NCBI GenBank assembly: GCA_004570425.1
Contig: SPQJ01000033.1
Span: 1 to 50,429 of the forward strand
From: Bacillus sp. AZ43
Lineage (GTDB): Bacteria > Actinomycetota > Actinomycetes > Mycobacteriales > Geodermatophilaceae
DNA length: 50,429 nt
Direction of reading: 5' to 3'
Shown here: piece after piece, positions 1 to 8,758 of the stretch
How positions within the stretch are numbered: the first letter of the stretch is position 1
How the letters are laid out: each line of letters opens with the position of its first letter
Translations under genes and position numbers: made by a program
The notes under the pieces: model-generated
What the model was told of the DNA's origin: nothing
The model's input: the letters and a program-made list of their open reading frames with translations, nothing else
Databases searched by the model: none

Positions 1-1515
1 GATCTCCCGCTGCCCGGCCGCACGCCACCGCCCTCCCGGTCCGAGGGCGACCGCCGGCGCACCCGCCCGCCCGCCCGCCCGCCGGTCGGGCCCGGCCGCC
101 GACGGCTGCGCCGGGTGCTGACGGCGCTCGGCCTGGTCGTCGGCGTCGTGCTGCTCTACCACCTCGGGCTCTACTTCTACGTCGACCAGAAGATCGACCG
201 GGTCGACGCCCTGGCCGTCGACGGGCCGGAGGTCCTCGCCCCGCTGCTGCAGGCCGGTGACGAGACCTACCTGGTCGTCGGCAGCGGCGTGCCCGGCCAG
301 ACCGGCGCCGCCTCCGTCGCGACGCTGCTGGCGTCGGTGTCCGCCGACGGCGACCGGGCCGTCCTGGTGAGCTTCCCGCCGACCGCGCTCGTGGACACCC
401 CGGCGTGCCGCACCCCCGACGGCACCCTGCGCAGCCCGGTCACCGAGGCGTTCGCGAGCTCGTTGCTCGAGGGCGGCCCCGCCTGCATGGTGCGGGCGGT
501 CCAGCAGCTGTCCGGCCTGCGGGTCGACCACTACCTCGGGGTCGACCTCACCGACCTGCCCGGGATGGTCGACGCCCTCGGCGGCGTCCCTGTCTGCGTG
601 GTCCCGTCCCCCGCGACCGCCGCGGCCGCCGCGCCGCTGCCGGAGGGCTACTCGGAGCTGTCCGGGGAGGCGGCGGCGGGCTTCCTCCAGCCGGGCGACA
701 GCGGTACCGACGTCACCGGCACCGCCGTGGCCGAGCGGGCGCAGCGGCTGCTGACCTCCACGCTGCGGGCGGCGATGTCGACCGGGACCCTGGTCGACCC
801 CCTCACGCTCAACCGCTTCCTCAACCGGGCCGCCGAGGCGCTGACCGTCGACGAGCAGACCAACCTCGGCGACCTCCGCGTGCTGGCCGCCACCCTCGGC
901 GACCTCTCCGGTGACGCCGTCCAGCGGGCCGCCCTCCCCGTGGCCCAGGTGGGGTACGTCCCGGCCGGGACCGACCAGGCGTACGTGCTGCTCGACGGCG
1001 CCGGCACCCGGACGCTGTTCGACGCGGTCATCGACGGCACCTCGGTCCCCGAGGAGTTCGTGATCGGCCCGGGGGAACCGGCCGGGGACGCCCCGGCCGA
1101 GGCCGTGCCGCCGCCGGCCGACGTCGCACCGGCGGCCGACGCGCTCACCGTGCCTCCGGCGTCGGTCGGGGTCGACGTCCTCAACGGCACCGGGACGACG
1201 GGGCTGGCCGCCACCGTCGCCGACCTGATGCGCGCCCAGGGCTTCGTCGTCGGCGACGTCGGCAACGAGGAGGGCTCGGTCAGCGAGACCGTCGTCCGGC
1301 ACGGCCCCGGCTCCCTGGAGCAGGCGCGCACCGTCGCGGCGGCGGTCCCGGGCGCGGTGCTGCAGCAGAGCGACTCCATCGGCGACGCCGTGCAGCTGGT
1401 GATCGGCCCGGGCTACTCGACCGTCGTCCCGGTGGAGGTGGGCACGCCGGTGGCCGCCGAGCCCGTCGTCGAGACCACCGCCCCCACCCCGGCCGCCGAG
1501 CCCGTCAGCTGCTGA
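1..1515 (+). CDS. LCP/LytR_C-domain envelope protein (5' partial)
   Basis: The frame is open to the left edge, so the true start lies outside the window; the first internal start is GTG 115. A basic stretch (RRRLRRV) precedes one membrane helix, then an extracellular LCP-like domain with the landmarks SGLRVDHYLGVDL and MVDALGGVPVCV, and a C-terminal LytR_C domain (VDVLNGTGTTGLAATVADLM). LCP proteins attach glycopolymers to peptidoglycan. The usual arginine-rich catalytic segments look eroded: SFPPTALV stands where SIPRD is expected, and the R-x-R...D-x-x-R-x-x-RQ block is not recognisable. It may therefore be structural or regulatory rather than a ligase. A Rv0822c-like gene sits near phoT and mshD in mycobacteria, which fits the neighbours here. 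Confidence 0.85.
   Translation, partial: DLPLPGRTPPPSRSEGDRRRTRPPARPPVGPGRRRLRRVLTALGLVVGVVLLYHLGLYFYVDQKIDRVDALAVDGPEVLAPLLQAGDETYLVVGSGVPGQTGAASVATLLASVSADGDRAVLVSFPPTALVDTPACRTPDGTLRSPVTEAFASSLLEGGPACMVRAVQQLSGLRVDHYLGVDLTDLPGMVDALGGVPVCVVPSPATAAAAAPLPEGYSELSGEAAAGFLQPGDSGTDVTGTAVAERAQRLLTSTLRAAMSTGTLVDPLTLNRFLNRAAEALTVDEQTNLGDLRVLAATLGDLSGDAVQRAALPVAQVGYVPAGTDQAYVLLDGAGTRTLFDAVIDGTSVPEEFVIGPGEPAGDAPAEAVPPPADVAPAADALTVPPASVGVDVLNGTGTTGLAATVADLMRAQGFVVGDVGNEEGSVSETVVRHGPGSLEQARTVAAAVPGAVLQQSDSIGDAVQLVIGPGYSTVVPVEVGTPVAAEPVVETTAPTPAAEPVSC
62..81 (+). repeat. CCCG tetranucleotide run, five copies
   Basis: Five perfect CCCG units lie in the N-terminal coding part of the LCP-like gene, just before its membrane helix. 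The unit length is not a multiple of three, so slippage would shift the frame. In DNA this GC-rich the run may be chance. Confidence 0.6.
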
Positions 1516-1577
1516 ACGGGCACCCGACGTTCACCCGCGCGTCCGGTACGCGGCGCGCGACGGGGTAGGGCAGCGGC

Positions 1578-1808
1578 ATGACGATGATGCCGCCGCCGTT
1601 CAGTGCCGACCCGTCCGACGAGGGGATTCCCGCCGCCGACCCGGGAGCGGGCGCACCCAAGCCTGCCCCGGGGTTCGGGATCGAAGGGGAGGACCCGGAC
1701 GTGGTCGCTCCCGATGAGCCGCAGCCCGAGGAGGCGCGGAAGGCCGATCCCCCCGCAGGGGGATCGGCCTTCCGCACACCCGACCCTCGCGAGCTCGGCC
1801 CGGCCTAG
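1578..1808 (+). CDS. Possible small Pro/Asp-rich protein
   Basis: A 76-codon frame begins ATG at 1578 after a purine-rich stretch (GGGTAGGGCAGCGG). It is rich in Pro, Asp, Glu and Ala, has no membrane segment and matches no family I know. Third positions are mostly G/C, with more exceptions than in neighbouring genes. The strong hairpin at 1736-1775 lies inside it and its end overlaps pstB on the other strand, which argues against it. If it is not real, 1516-1804 is a convergent intergenic region holding only the terminator. Confidence 0.3.
   Translation: MTMMPPPFSADPSDEGIPAADPGAGAPKPAPGFGIEGEDPDVVAPDEPQPEEARKADPPAGGSAFRTPDPRELGPA
1736..1775. terminator. Bidirectional terminator between LCP gene and pstB
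   Basis: A perfect 18-bp stem (GCGGAAGGCCGATCCCCC with its complement) closes on a CGCA tetraloop. There is no U tract, as is common in high-GC actinobacteria. It lies between convergent genes and can serve both. Confidence 0.8.
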
Positions 1809-2584
1809 CCGAAGCGGCCGGAGATGTAGTCCTCGGTCGCCTTCTCGTCGGGGTTGCTGAAGATCTTCTCGGTCGGGTTGAACTCGATCAGCCGCCCCGG
1901 CTGGCCGACGCCGTTGAGGTTGAAGAAGCCGGTCTGCTCGCTGACCCGGGCCGCCTGCTGCATGTTGTGCGTGACGATGACGATGGTGAAGCGCTCCTTC
2001 AGCTCCGTCATCAGGTCCTCGATCGCCAGGGTGGAGATGGGGTCCAGGGCCGAGCAGGGCTCGTCCATGAGCAGGACGTCGGGCTCGACGGCGATGGCGC
2101 GGGCGATGCACAGCCGCTGCTGCTGGCCGCCGGAGAGCCCGGAGCCGGGCCGGTCCAGGCGGTCCTTGACCTCGTTCCAGAGGTTGGCGCCGCGCAGCGA
2201 CTTCTCGACCAGGTCGTCGGACTCGGACTTCTTCATCCGCTTGTTGTTCAGCCGGTTGCCGGCGATGACGTTGTCGTAGATCGACATCGTCGGGAACGGG
2301 TTGGGCCGCTGGAAGACCATGCCGATCTGCCGGCGGACGTTCACCGGGTCGACGTCCGAGCCGTAGAGGTCCTGGCCGTCCATGACGACCTTGCCCTCGA
2401 CGCGGGCGCCGGGCAGCACCTCGTGCATGCGGTTGAGCGAGCGCAGGAAGGTGGACTTCCCGCAGCCCGAGGGCCCGATCAGCGCGGTGATGCTGCGCGG
2501 CTCGATGGAGACGTTGACTCCCTCGACCGCCAGGAAGCTGCCGTAGTAGATGTTGAGATCGGAGACGTCGATGCGCTTGGCCAC
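1805..2584 (-). CDS. pstB: Phosphate ABC transporter ATP-binding protein PstB
   Basis: This 259-residue ATPase powers high-affinity phosphate import with PstA and PstC at the inner face of the membrane. It shows Walker A (GPSGCGKST), the Q-loop ([10 protein letters not shown]), the signature [14 protein letters not shown], Walker B (VLLMDEP) and the H-loop ([11 protein letters not shown]). The GTG start at 2584 has GGAGG six bases upstream and gives the usual family length (about 258). It is the last gene of pstSCAB, 23 nt after pstA, and runs into the strong hairpin at 1736-1775. It corresponds to PhoT of mycobacteria. Confidence 0.97.
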   Translation of the reverse strand: MAKRIDVSDLNIYYGSFLAVEGVNVSIEPRSITALIGPSGCGKSTFLRSLNRMHEVLPGARVEGKVVMDGQDLYGSDVDPVNVRRQIGMVFQRPNPFPTMSIYDNVIAGNRLNNKRMKKSESDDLVEKSLRGANLWNEVKDRLDRPGSGLSGGQQQRLCIARAIAVEPDVLLMDEPCSALDPISTLAIEDLMTELKERFTIVIVTHNMQQAARVSEQTGFFNLNGVGQPGRLIEFNPTEKIFSNPDEKATEDYISGRFG

Positions 2585-2607
2585 GTGGAACCTCCAGGTC
2601 GGATCGG

Positions 2608-3693
2608 TCAGCGACCGGTCTTGGGAGCGAAGAAGCGGCTGATCAGACGGGCGACCACGTTGAGGCCCATGACCAGGATGATGAGGAGGAGCGCCGCCGT
2701 CCAGGCCCGGTCGATGGCGAACTCGGGGGGCACGCCGGGCTGGGTGAGCTGGTAGTACGCGTACACGGGCAGGGTCGCCATGCGCCCGTCGAACGGGTCG
2801 AAGTTGGTGGCGTTGGTGATCCCCACGGTGATGAGCAGCGGGGCCGTCTCGCCGATCACCCGGGCGATGGCCAGCGTCACGCCGGTGCCGATGCCGGCGA
2901 TCGCGGTGGGGATGACGACCTTGGTGATCGTCCGCCACTTGGGCACGCCCAGGGCGTAGGAGGCCTCGCGCAGCTCGTTGGGCACGAGCTTGAGCACCTC
3001 CTCGGCGGAGCGGACGACCACCGGGATCATCAGGACCGACAGCGCCACCGCGCCCATGATCCCGAGCCGGATCCCCGGGCCGAAGATCAGCACGAACAGG
3101 GCGTAGGCGAACAGGCCCGCGACGATCGACGGGATGCCGGTCATCACGTCGACGAAGAAGGTGATCGCGCGCTTGAGCCGGCCGCGGGCGTACTCGACCA
3201 GGAAGATCGCGGTCATCAGGCCGATCGGCACCGAGATCAGCGTGGTCAACCCGGTGATGATCAGCGTGCCCATGATCGCGTGGTAGGCGCCGCCGCCCTC
3301 GCCGATGATGCCGAGCAGCGACGCACCGAAGAACTCGCCGTCCAGGCGCGTGATGCCCCGGCCGACCACGGTCCAGACGAGCGCGACCAGCGGCACCATG
3401 GCGATGCCGAACGCCGAGCTCACCAGGCAGGTGACCAGCCGGTCGGTGGCCTTGCGCCGGCCCTCGCGGATGCGCGAGGTGGCGTAGACCGCGATCGTGC
3501 CGAGCACGACGGCGTAGATGACGAACAGCGCGACGTTGAAGCCGGTCAGCGCGCTGAGAACGGCGGCGACCACGGCCGCGGCGGCGAAGACGGCCGCCGG
3601 GGCCCAGCGGGGGAGCGTCCGCTCCGGACCCCGCAGGGAGGGCGGCGGGGTGGCGGCGTCCGCGGTGATGGGCGTGGGCGTCTGGAGGCTCAT
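2608..3693 (-). CDS. pstA: Phosphate ABC transporter permease PstA
   Basis: A 361-residue inner-membrane permease that pairs with PstC to form the phosphate channel. It has a polar Pro/Thr-rich N-terminus, two early helices (about residues 30-72), and a conserved MetI-like permease core with the PstA-type ATPase-coupling segment [19 protein letters not shown]. The N-terminal extension makes it longer than the E. coli protein (about 296). Its ATG overlaps the pstC stop in an ATGA, implying translational coupling. Confidence 0.95.
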   Translation of the reverse strand: MSLQTPTPITADAATPPPSLRGPERTLPRWAPAAVFAAAAVVAAVLSALTGFNVALFVIYAVVLGTIAVYATSRIREGRRKATDRLVTCLVSSAFGIAMVPLVALVWTVVGRGITRLDGEFFGASLLGIIGEGGGAYHAIMGTLIITGLTTLISVPIGLMTAIFLVEYARGRLKRAITFFVDVMTGIPSIVAGLFAYALFVLIFGPGIRLGIMGAVALSVLMIPVVVRSAEEVLKLVPNELREASYALGVPKWRTITKVVIPTAIAGIGTGVTLAIARVIGETAPLLITVGITNATNFDPFDGRMATLPVYAYYQLTQPGVPPEFAIDRAWTAALLLIILVMGLNVVARLISRFFAPKTGR

Positions 3694-4643
3694 CAGTTGG
3701 CTCCGGAGAAGTCGGCGCGGCGGTTGACGATCCAGCGCGCCAGCATGTTGACGGCCAGCGTGATGACGAACAGCGCCAGGCCGCTGGCGATGAGCGTGTT
3801 CACGTCGATGCCGGTGGACTCGGGGAACTCCAGCGCGATGTCGGCCGCGATGGTGGCCGGGTTGGCGCTGCTGATGAGGTTGAAGGTGATGCCGCCGGAG
3901 ACCGAGAGGATGATCGCCACGGCCATCGTCTCGCCGAGCGCGCGGCCCAGCCCGAGCATGGCGCCACCGATGACGCCGGACTTCCCGTAGGGGATCACCG
4001 CCATCCTGATCATCTCCCAGCGGGTGGCGCCCAGGGCCAGCGCGGCCTCGGTGTGCAGCGTGGGCACCTGGCGGAAGACCTCGCGGGAGATGGCGCTGAC
4101 GATCGGGAGGATCATGATCGCCAGGACGATGCCGACGGTGAGCATCGTCCGGCCCGTGGAGGACGTCGGGCCGGCGAAGAGCGGGATGAACCCGAGGTTC
4201 TCCTCGAGCCAGCGGTAGAAGGGCACCAGCTTGGGGGCCAGCCAGAAGATGCCCCAGAAGCCGTACACGATGCTGGGGATCGCGGCCAGCAGGTCGACCA
4301 CGTAGCCGAGCGCCTGCGCCAGCCGGCGGGGTGCGAAGTGGGTGATGAACAGGGCGATGCCCACGGCCAGGGGGGTGGCCACGACCAGGGCGATCACGGC
4401 CGAGAGCAGCGTGCCGAACAGCAGCGGGGCGATGTACCCGGCGAGGCCGTCGCCCCCGGGGATCTCCTCGGCCGGAGCGGTCAGCGCGGGCAGCGCCTCG
4501 GCCAGCAGGAACGCCGTGACGCCGGCCAGGATGACGAGGATCAGGACGCCGGCGCCCTTGGCGGTGCCCGCGAAGACGCGGTCGCCGGGCCGGCGAGGGG
4601 GCTTGGTCGTGCTCGGTTCGGACGTCGTCCGGGTGGCTGTCAC
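3693..4643 (-). CDS. pstC: Phosphate ABC transporter permease PstC
   Basis: A 316-residue permease with about six helices. The N-terminal cytoplasmic tail is Thr/Pro/Arg-rich, the first helix falls near residues 32-52, and the coupling helix reads [21 protein letters not shown], followed by [12 protein letters not shown]. It partners PstA and receives phosphate from the lipoprotein PstS. It starts 131 nt downstream of pstS, and a large hairpin (4705-4744) lies in that gap, a layout expected to yield more PstS than permease. Confidence 0.95.
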   Translation of the reverse strand: MTATRTTSEPSTTKPPRRPGDRVFAGTAKGAGVLILVILAGVTAFLLAEALPALTAPAEEIPGGDGLAGYIAPLLFGTLLSAVIALVVATPLAVGIALFITHFAPRRLAQALGYVVDLLAAIPSIVYGFWGIFWLAPKLVPFYRWLEENLGFIPLFAGPTSSTGRTMLTVGIVLAIMILPIVSAISREVFRQVPTLHTEAALALGATRWEMIRMAVIPYGKSGVIGGAMLGLGRALGETMAVAIILSVSGGITFNLISSANPATIAADIALEFPESTGIDVNTLIASGLALFVITLAVNMLARWIVNRRADFSGAN

Positions 4644-4704
4644 CGCTGCTCCGTGGATTCTGGGCCGGTGGGTGCTGGGGAGTTCCTACCCGTTGCCGGG
4701 CGGC

Positions 4705-4744
4705 GCAGCGGCCCGGGGCGTCGGAAGACGTCCCGGGCCGCTGC
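4705..4744 (-). terminator. Intra-operon hairpin between pstS and pstC
   Basis: An 18-bp stem with a single G-T pair encloses a four-base loop (GGAA on plus, TTCC in the minus-strand transcript). It follows the pstS stop and precedes pstC by about 60 nt. It probably acts as a partial terminator or a 3'-end stabiliser of the pstS message, since the permease genes must still be transcribed. Confidence 0.65.
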
Positions 4745-4774
4745 TCCGTCGTGCGGGATCACGCGGTGGTCAGG

Positions 4775-5890
4775 TCACTCGGCGACCGTGATCGCGTCGA
4801 TCGCCGACTGCGCCTGCTCGCGCAGGGTGTCGGAGATCGGCGCCGAGCCGGCGGCCTCGGCCGCGGCCTCCTGGCCCTCCTCGCTGATCACGTAGGACAT
4901 GAAGTCCTTGACCAGGTCGGCGGTCTCCTGCTCGTCGTACTCGATGCAGCCGACGTGGTAGCTGATCAGCACGATCGGGTACTCGCCCGAACCGGTGGTG
5001 TCGCGGTTGAGCTCGATGGCGAAGTCGTACTCGCCCCGGCCCTCCAGCGTCTCGGAGTTCTCGACGACCGCGGACGCCGCCTCGGCGGACGGCGCGACGA
5101 ACTCCTCGCCGACCCCGATGTTGGCGACGCCGAGGTCACCGGCCTGGCTCAGGTCGGCGTACCCGATGGCGCCGTCGCCGGCGCCGACCGCGCTGATCAC
5201 GCCGGAGGTGCCCTGCGCGGCCTCGCCACCGGCCACCGGCCAGTCACCGCTCGGCTCGTGCGGCCAGGCCTCGGCGGCGGCCGCGGCGAGGTACTCGGTG
5301 AAGTTCTCGGTGGTGCCCGACTCGTCGGAGCGGTTGACCGGCGTGATCGGCGTGGCCGGCAGGGTCGCGTCCGGGTTGTCGGCGGCGATGGCCGGGTCGT
5401 TCCACGTGGTGATCTGCTGGTTGAAGATGCCGGCCACGGTCGCCGCCGACAGGTTGAGGTCCTCGACGCCCTCGAGGTTGTAGACGACGGCGATCGGCGA
5501 GATGTAGTTCGGCAGCTCGAAGACGCCGGAGGGGCCGCAGCGCTCCTCGGCCTGCGTGAGCTCCTCGTCGTCCAGCGCGGCGTCCGAGCCGGCGAAGTCG
5601 GTGCCGCCCGCGAGGAACTGTTCGCGGCCACCGCCGGAGCCGACCGGGTCGTAGTTGACGGTCACGTCCGGCTGGACGCTCGAGTACCCGGCGGTCCAGC
5701 CCTGCATGGCGGCCTGCTGGCTGCTGGCGCCGGCGCCGACGAGCGTGCCGCTCAGGCTGCCGCCGTCCCCGCCGTTGCCGCCGCCCCCGGAGCCCCCCGA
5801 CTCGTTGGAGGCGCCGCACGCGGCGAGCGCGAGGGTGCTGGCGAGCGCCACGGACAGCGTGGTGGCGCGCGTCTTCGTGCTGAGCTTCAA
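4775..5890 (-). CDS. pstS: Phosphate-binding lipoprotein PstS
   Basis: The substrate-binding protein of the Pst system, anchored by lipid on the outer face of the membrane. It carries a lipoprotein signal (TRATTLSVALASTLALAAC, lipobox LAAC) and a flexible Gly/Ser linker. The phosphate-binding motifs follow: GAGASSQQAAM, YDPVGSGGGREQF, a Val-x-Asn-x-Ser-Asp-Glu-Ser-Gly segment, and GYADLSQ. I chose TTG 5890 because GAGAGG lies seven bases upstream. ATG 5908 is an alternative adding six residues but has no good ribosome site. A 5'-leader hairpin (5911-5929) and a PHO-box-like repeat (5988-6005) lie upstream, consistent with induction on phosphate starvation. Confidence 0.95.
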   Translation of the reverse strand: MKLSTKTRATTLSVALASTLALAACGASNESGGSGGGGNGGDGGSLSGTLVGAGASSQQAAMQGWTAGYSSVQPDVTVNYDPVGSGGGREQFLAGGTDFAGSDAALDDEELTQAEERCGPSGVFELPNYISPIAVVYNLEGVEDLNLSAATVAGIFNQQITTWNDPAIAADNPDATLPATPITPVNRSDESGTTENFTEYLAAAAAEAWPHEPSGDWPVAGGEAAQGTSGVISAVGAGDGAIGYADLSQAGDLGVANIGVGEEFVAPSAEAASAVVENSETLEGRGEYDFAIELNRDTTGSGEYPIVLISYHVGCIEYDEQETADLVKDFMSYVISEEGQEAAAEAAGSAPISDTLREQAQSAIDAITVAE

Positions 5891-5987
5891 GTCAAAGCCT
5901 CTCGACATGAGCCCGGACTTCTTCCGGGCAGCAGTGGACCGACGAGAGGGAAGGTAGGGAGCCGAAGTGGCCGCCCGCGGGTCGTCC

Positions 5988-6005
5988 GGTGAACGACACG
6001 TGAAC
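5988..6005 (-). promoter_or_regulatory. PHO-box-like direct repeat upstream of pstS
   Basis: Read on the minus strand it is GTTCACGTGTCGTTCACC: two GTTCAC units at an 11-bp period, the arrangement of actinobacterial PhoP/RegX3 sites. A further GTTCACC lies at 6054-6060. A plausible -10 (TACCTT on minus, 5951-5956) lies downstream. RegX3 is encoded in this window and is the natural candidate ligand. Confidence 0.7.
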
Positions 6006-6089
6006 GCCACACCAGCCTTGGGTCACGCTGTGGCGGCCGTCATACGTCCATCGGGTGAACGGGTGCGCGGCGGCCTTCCCGGGGCCCGC

Positions 6090-6980
6090 TCAGCCGGGCT
6101 CGGAACGCCACTGGACGTCGACGGCGAACCGCCGGAAACCGCGGCTCTCGTAGAGCCGTACGGCCGCCGCGTTGTCCTCCTCGACGTAGAGGAGCACCTG
6201 TCCGAGGCCACGGTCCCGCAGGTGGGCCAGCCCCAGGTCGGTCAGCGCCCGCCCCAGCGACATGCCCTGCGCGTCGGGGTCCACGCCGAGGACGTAGACC
6301 TCGCCCACCGGCTCGTCGGCGGCCTCGCCGGCCGGGTGGACCTTCGTCCAGTGGAAGCCCAGCAGCGTGCCGCCGGCGTCGGGGTCGCCGCGCCAGGCCA
6401 GCAGGAAGCCCGCCGGGTCGAACCACGGCTCGGCCTCCCGCAGCTCCAGGTCGTCCCGCGTCATCCGGCCCTGCTCCGGGTGCCAGGCGAACGCCCGCGC
6501 GTTGACCCGCAGCCAGGCATCCTCGTCCTGCCCGGGCCGGAAGGCAGCGACGTGCACGCCGTCGGGGAGGGCGGGCCGCGGGTCGGGATCGACGCCGTCC
6601 AGGGGCATGCGCATCTGCAGGAGGACCCGGGCCCGGGTGAAGCCGCGCGTCGCCAGGAGCGCGGCGGAGCCGGGCAGGTCGCCGTGCGCCCAGATGCTCA
6701 GCGGCCGGTCGCCGGAGAGCTCCAGCAGGCGGTCGAGCAGCCGCCGGCCGACGCCCTGGCGCCGGTGGTCCGGGTGGACGGCGAGCTCGGCGGTGCCGTC
6801 GTCCAGCCGGGCGTACCCGGCCACGGCCCCGTCGGGAGCGCGGACGACGACGTCGTGCCCGCCGGGGGACCCGTGCTGCAGGCGCAGCCGGGCGTCCTCG
6901 GAGAGCGGTCGCACCCCGTCGGCCGCCGCGGCGGCGTCGAGCAGGGACAAGACCTCGGGGACGTCGACGGGATCGCTCAC
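6090..6980 (-). CDS. mshD: Mycothiol synthase MshD
   Basis: This 296-residue cytosolic enzyme acetylates Cys-GlcN-Ins with acetyl-CoA in the last step of mycothiol synthesis. It has two tandem GNAT domains. The N-terminal half carries the acetyl-CoA loop HPDHRRQGVGRRLLD, and the C-terminal half carries GVDPDAQGMSLGRALT and ends in the typical LYESRGFRR. The GTG at 6980 lies 7 nt from the glnR stop, so the two are probably co-transcribed. The glnR-mshD pair is conserved in mycobacteria. The committed-step gene mshA is also in this window, at 31 kb. Confidence 0.95.
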   Translation of the reverse strand: MSDPVDVPEVLSLLDAAAAADGVRPLSEDARLRLQHGSPGGHDVVVRAPDGAVAGYARLDDGTAELAVHPDHRRQGVGRRLLDRLLELSGDRPLSIWAHGDLPGSAALLATRGFTRARVLLQMRMPLDGVDPDPRPALPDGVHVAAFRPGQDEDAWLRVNARAFAWHPEQGRMTRDDLELREAEPWFDPAGFLLAWRGDPDAGGTLLGFHWTKVHPAGEAADEPVGEVYVLGVDPDAQGMSLGRALTDLGLAHLRDRGLGQVLLYVEEDNAAAVRLYESRGFRRFAVDVQWRSEPG

Positions 6981-6987
6981 CCCGCCA

Positions 6988-7719
6988 TCAGACCAGCTCG
7001 GCGCTCGTCTCCGCCTGGGCGGCCTTGGCCGTCGCGTCGGCGACCTGCTGGTCGAGCTTGTAGCCCACGTTGCGCACGGTGCCGATCAGCGCCTCGTGCT
7101 CGGTGCCGAGCTTGGCGCGCAGCCGCCGCACGTGGACGTCGACGGTGCGGGTGCCACCGAAGTAGTCGTAGCCCCAGATCTCCTGCAGCAGCTGGGCGCG
7201 GGAGAAGACCCGGCCCGGGTGCTGGGCCAGGTACTTGAGGAGCTCGAACTCCTTGTAGGTCAGGTCGAGCGGCCGGCCGCGCAGCTTCGCGGAGTAGCTG
7301 TGCTCGTCGATGACCAGCTCGCCGGCCTGGGTGACGCCGCGGTCGGTGCCGTCGGCGGGCGTGGTCGCGGCCAGCCGGCGGGCGGTCGCCCACTTCAGCC
7401 GGGCGTCGACCTCGGCCGGGCCGGCGGTGTCGAGCAGGACGTCGTCGACGCCCCAGTCGGCCGACAGCGCGACCAGGCCGCCCTCGGAGAGGACGGCGAC
7501 CAGCGCGGCCGCGACGCCGGTGGAGGACAGCAGGCCGCAGAGCGTGCGGGCCTGGATGAGGTCGTGCCGGGCGTCGACGAGGACGACGTCCCCGGAGTCG
7601 CCGTCCAGCAGGCTCGACAGCTCGGGGGCGACGACCCTGACCTGGTGCCCGAGCAGCCCCAGGGCGGGCAGCACCTCGGTCGTCGCCTGGCGCGCGGCGG
7701 TCATGAGCACGAGTCGCAT
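6988..7719 (-). CDS. glnR: Orphan OmpR-type response regulator GlnR
   Basis: A 243-residue DNA-binding protein expected to control nitrogen assimilation genes. The N-terminal receiver domain is atypical: it keeps the central Asp ([10 protein letters not shown]) but lacks the usual acidic pocket and the Lys-Pro signature, as in GlnR proteins that work without phosphorylation. The C-terminal winged helix is clear ([20 protein letters not shown], then [15 protein letters not shown] and [10 protein letters not shown]). No kinase gene is adjacent. ATG 7719 has GAGGAG six bases upstream. A 16-bp palindrome lies 48 bp upstream. Confidence 0.92.
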   Translation of the reverse strand: MRLVLMTAARQATTEVLPALGLLGHQVRVVAPELSSLLDGDSGDVVLVDARHDLIQARTLCGLLSSTGVAAALVAVLSEGGLVALSADWGVDDVLLDTAGPAEVDARLKWATARRLAATTPADGTDRGVTQAGELVIDEHSYSAKLRGRPLDLTYKEFELLKYLAQHPGRVFSRAQLLQEIWGYDYFGGTRTVDVHVRRLRAKLGTEHEALIGTVRNVGYKLDQQVADATAKAAQAETSAELV

Positions 7720-7766
7720 GTCGTCTCCTCACGGGGCCGTGGGGCGACGGCGTCGTCCCCGGACCG

Positions 7767-7782
7767 TCGACAGCGCTGTCGA
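7767..7782. promoter_or_regulatory. 16-bp perfect palindrome between glnR and the membrane gene
   Basis: TCGACAGCGCTGTCGA is perfectly self-complementary and sits between two divergent genes, so it could regulate either. It does not match the GlnR consensus as I know it, so the binder is unknown. A CAGGAT -10-like hexamer for the plus-strand gene begins at 7793. Confidence 0.45.
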
Positions 7783-7874
7783 GGTGAGTGGGCAGGATAA
7801 CCGACACCGCGGCCCCCGGGCCCCGACCTCGCAGTTTTTCCCCCGTTCCGCTCGTCGCGGCGAGGGGTGGCCGG

Positions 7875-8750
7875 GTGTCTGCCACGATCGACGCCGTGAC
7901 CTCCGCGGCGATGCAGTCCACGTTGCCGGCGCGGGTGCACCACCTGCAGCCCGCGGCGCTCACCGCGCTCGCCGTGGCGCTGGTCGCCGGCCTCCCGGAG
8001 CTGTTCGGCGACGAGGGGCGCCTGGCCGCGGTGCTGGTGCTGCAGCTCGGGCTGGTGCTGACCTGGGTGGTCGTGACCGGCATCCAGGGGTTCGCCGGAT
8101 CGCTCGCCGTGGGAGCCGCCGCCGCGGTCGCCGCCGACCTGGTGCTGGTGCTGCCCGCCCGGCCGGAGCTGGGAGACCTGCTGGTGGTGCTGGGCGTGGG
8201 CTTCCTCGCCGCCGTCGTCCAGCAGATGTTCCGGCGCCCGCGCGAGAACCTCGTGGCCTCGCTGGCGGGTGCGGTCCTGCTGCTGGTCTCCGTCGGCGCG
8301 CTGGCGGCGCTCCTCCTGCTGGGCCGCACCCCCGAGGGGCACGGCCGCACGCTGGTCGCCCTCCTCGCGGTGGGCGTGGCGCTCGTCGTCGGGCACCTGG
8401 TCGACCTCGTGGTGCCCCGCCCCTACCTGGCCACCGGCGTCCCGCGCGGGCTGCTCGGCCTGGTCGTCGCGGTGCTCGCCGGCGCCGCGGTCGCCGTCGT
8501 CGGCCGTGACGTGGGCGGGTCGGCCGGAGCCCTCCCGGCCCTCGTCCTGGGAGCGGCCCTGGCGGGGGTCACCGCGATGGTCGCGCTCGTGGCCAGCTAC
8601 GTCGTCGTCGAGGCGACGGCGACCGGGGAGGAGAGGGCGATCCCCCGGCCGGAGCCGTCGCTCTCCCCGTGGGCGCTGTCCGTCGTCCAGGCCGTCCTGC
8701 CCCTGGCGGCCTGCGCGCCGGTGGCGCTGGCCCTGCAGTGGGTGCTCTGA
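7875..8750 (+). CDS. Multi-helix integral membrane protein, unknown function
   Basis: About 291 residues with seven or eight hydrophobic helices and short polar loops. The longest loop is near the C-terminus (EATATGEERAIPRPEPS). I recognise no catalytic motif or named family. GTG 7875 was chosen because GAGGGG lies seven bases upstream; GTG 7896 and ATG 7911 remain possible. It starts a plus-strand run with the LmeA-like gene eight bases downstream, so it may act in envelope lipid biology. That is inference from position. Confidence 0.75.
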   Translation: MSATIDAVTSAAMQSTLPARVHHLQPAALTALAVALVAGLPELFGDEGRLAAVLVLQLGLVLTWVVVTGIQGFAGSLAVGAAAAVAADLVLVLPARPELGDLLVVLGVGFLAAVVQQMFRRPRENLVASLAGAVLLLVSVGALAALLLLGRTPEGHGRTLVALLAVGVALVVGHLVDLVVPRPYLATGVPRGLLGLVVAVLAGAAVAVVGRDVGGSAGALPALVLGAALAGVTAMVALVASYVVVEATATGEERAIPRPEPSLSPWALSVVQAVLPLAACAPVALALQWVL

Positions 8751-8758
8751 GGCGGTCC

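Noticed and set aside
1505-1777. Minus-strand 90-codon frame opposite the small Pro/Asp-rich ORF
   Set aside because: It starts within the terminator hairpin, has no ribosome site and shows no protein-like pattern. It is a shadow of GC-rich DNA.
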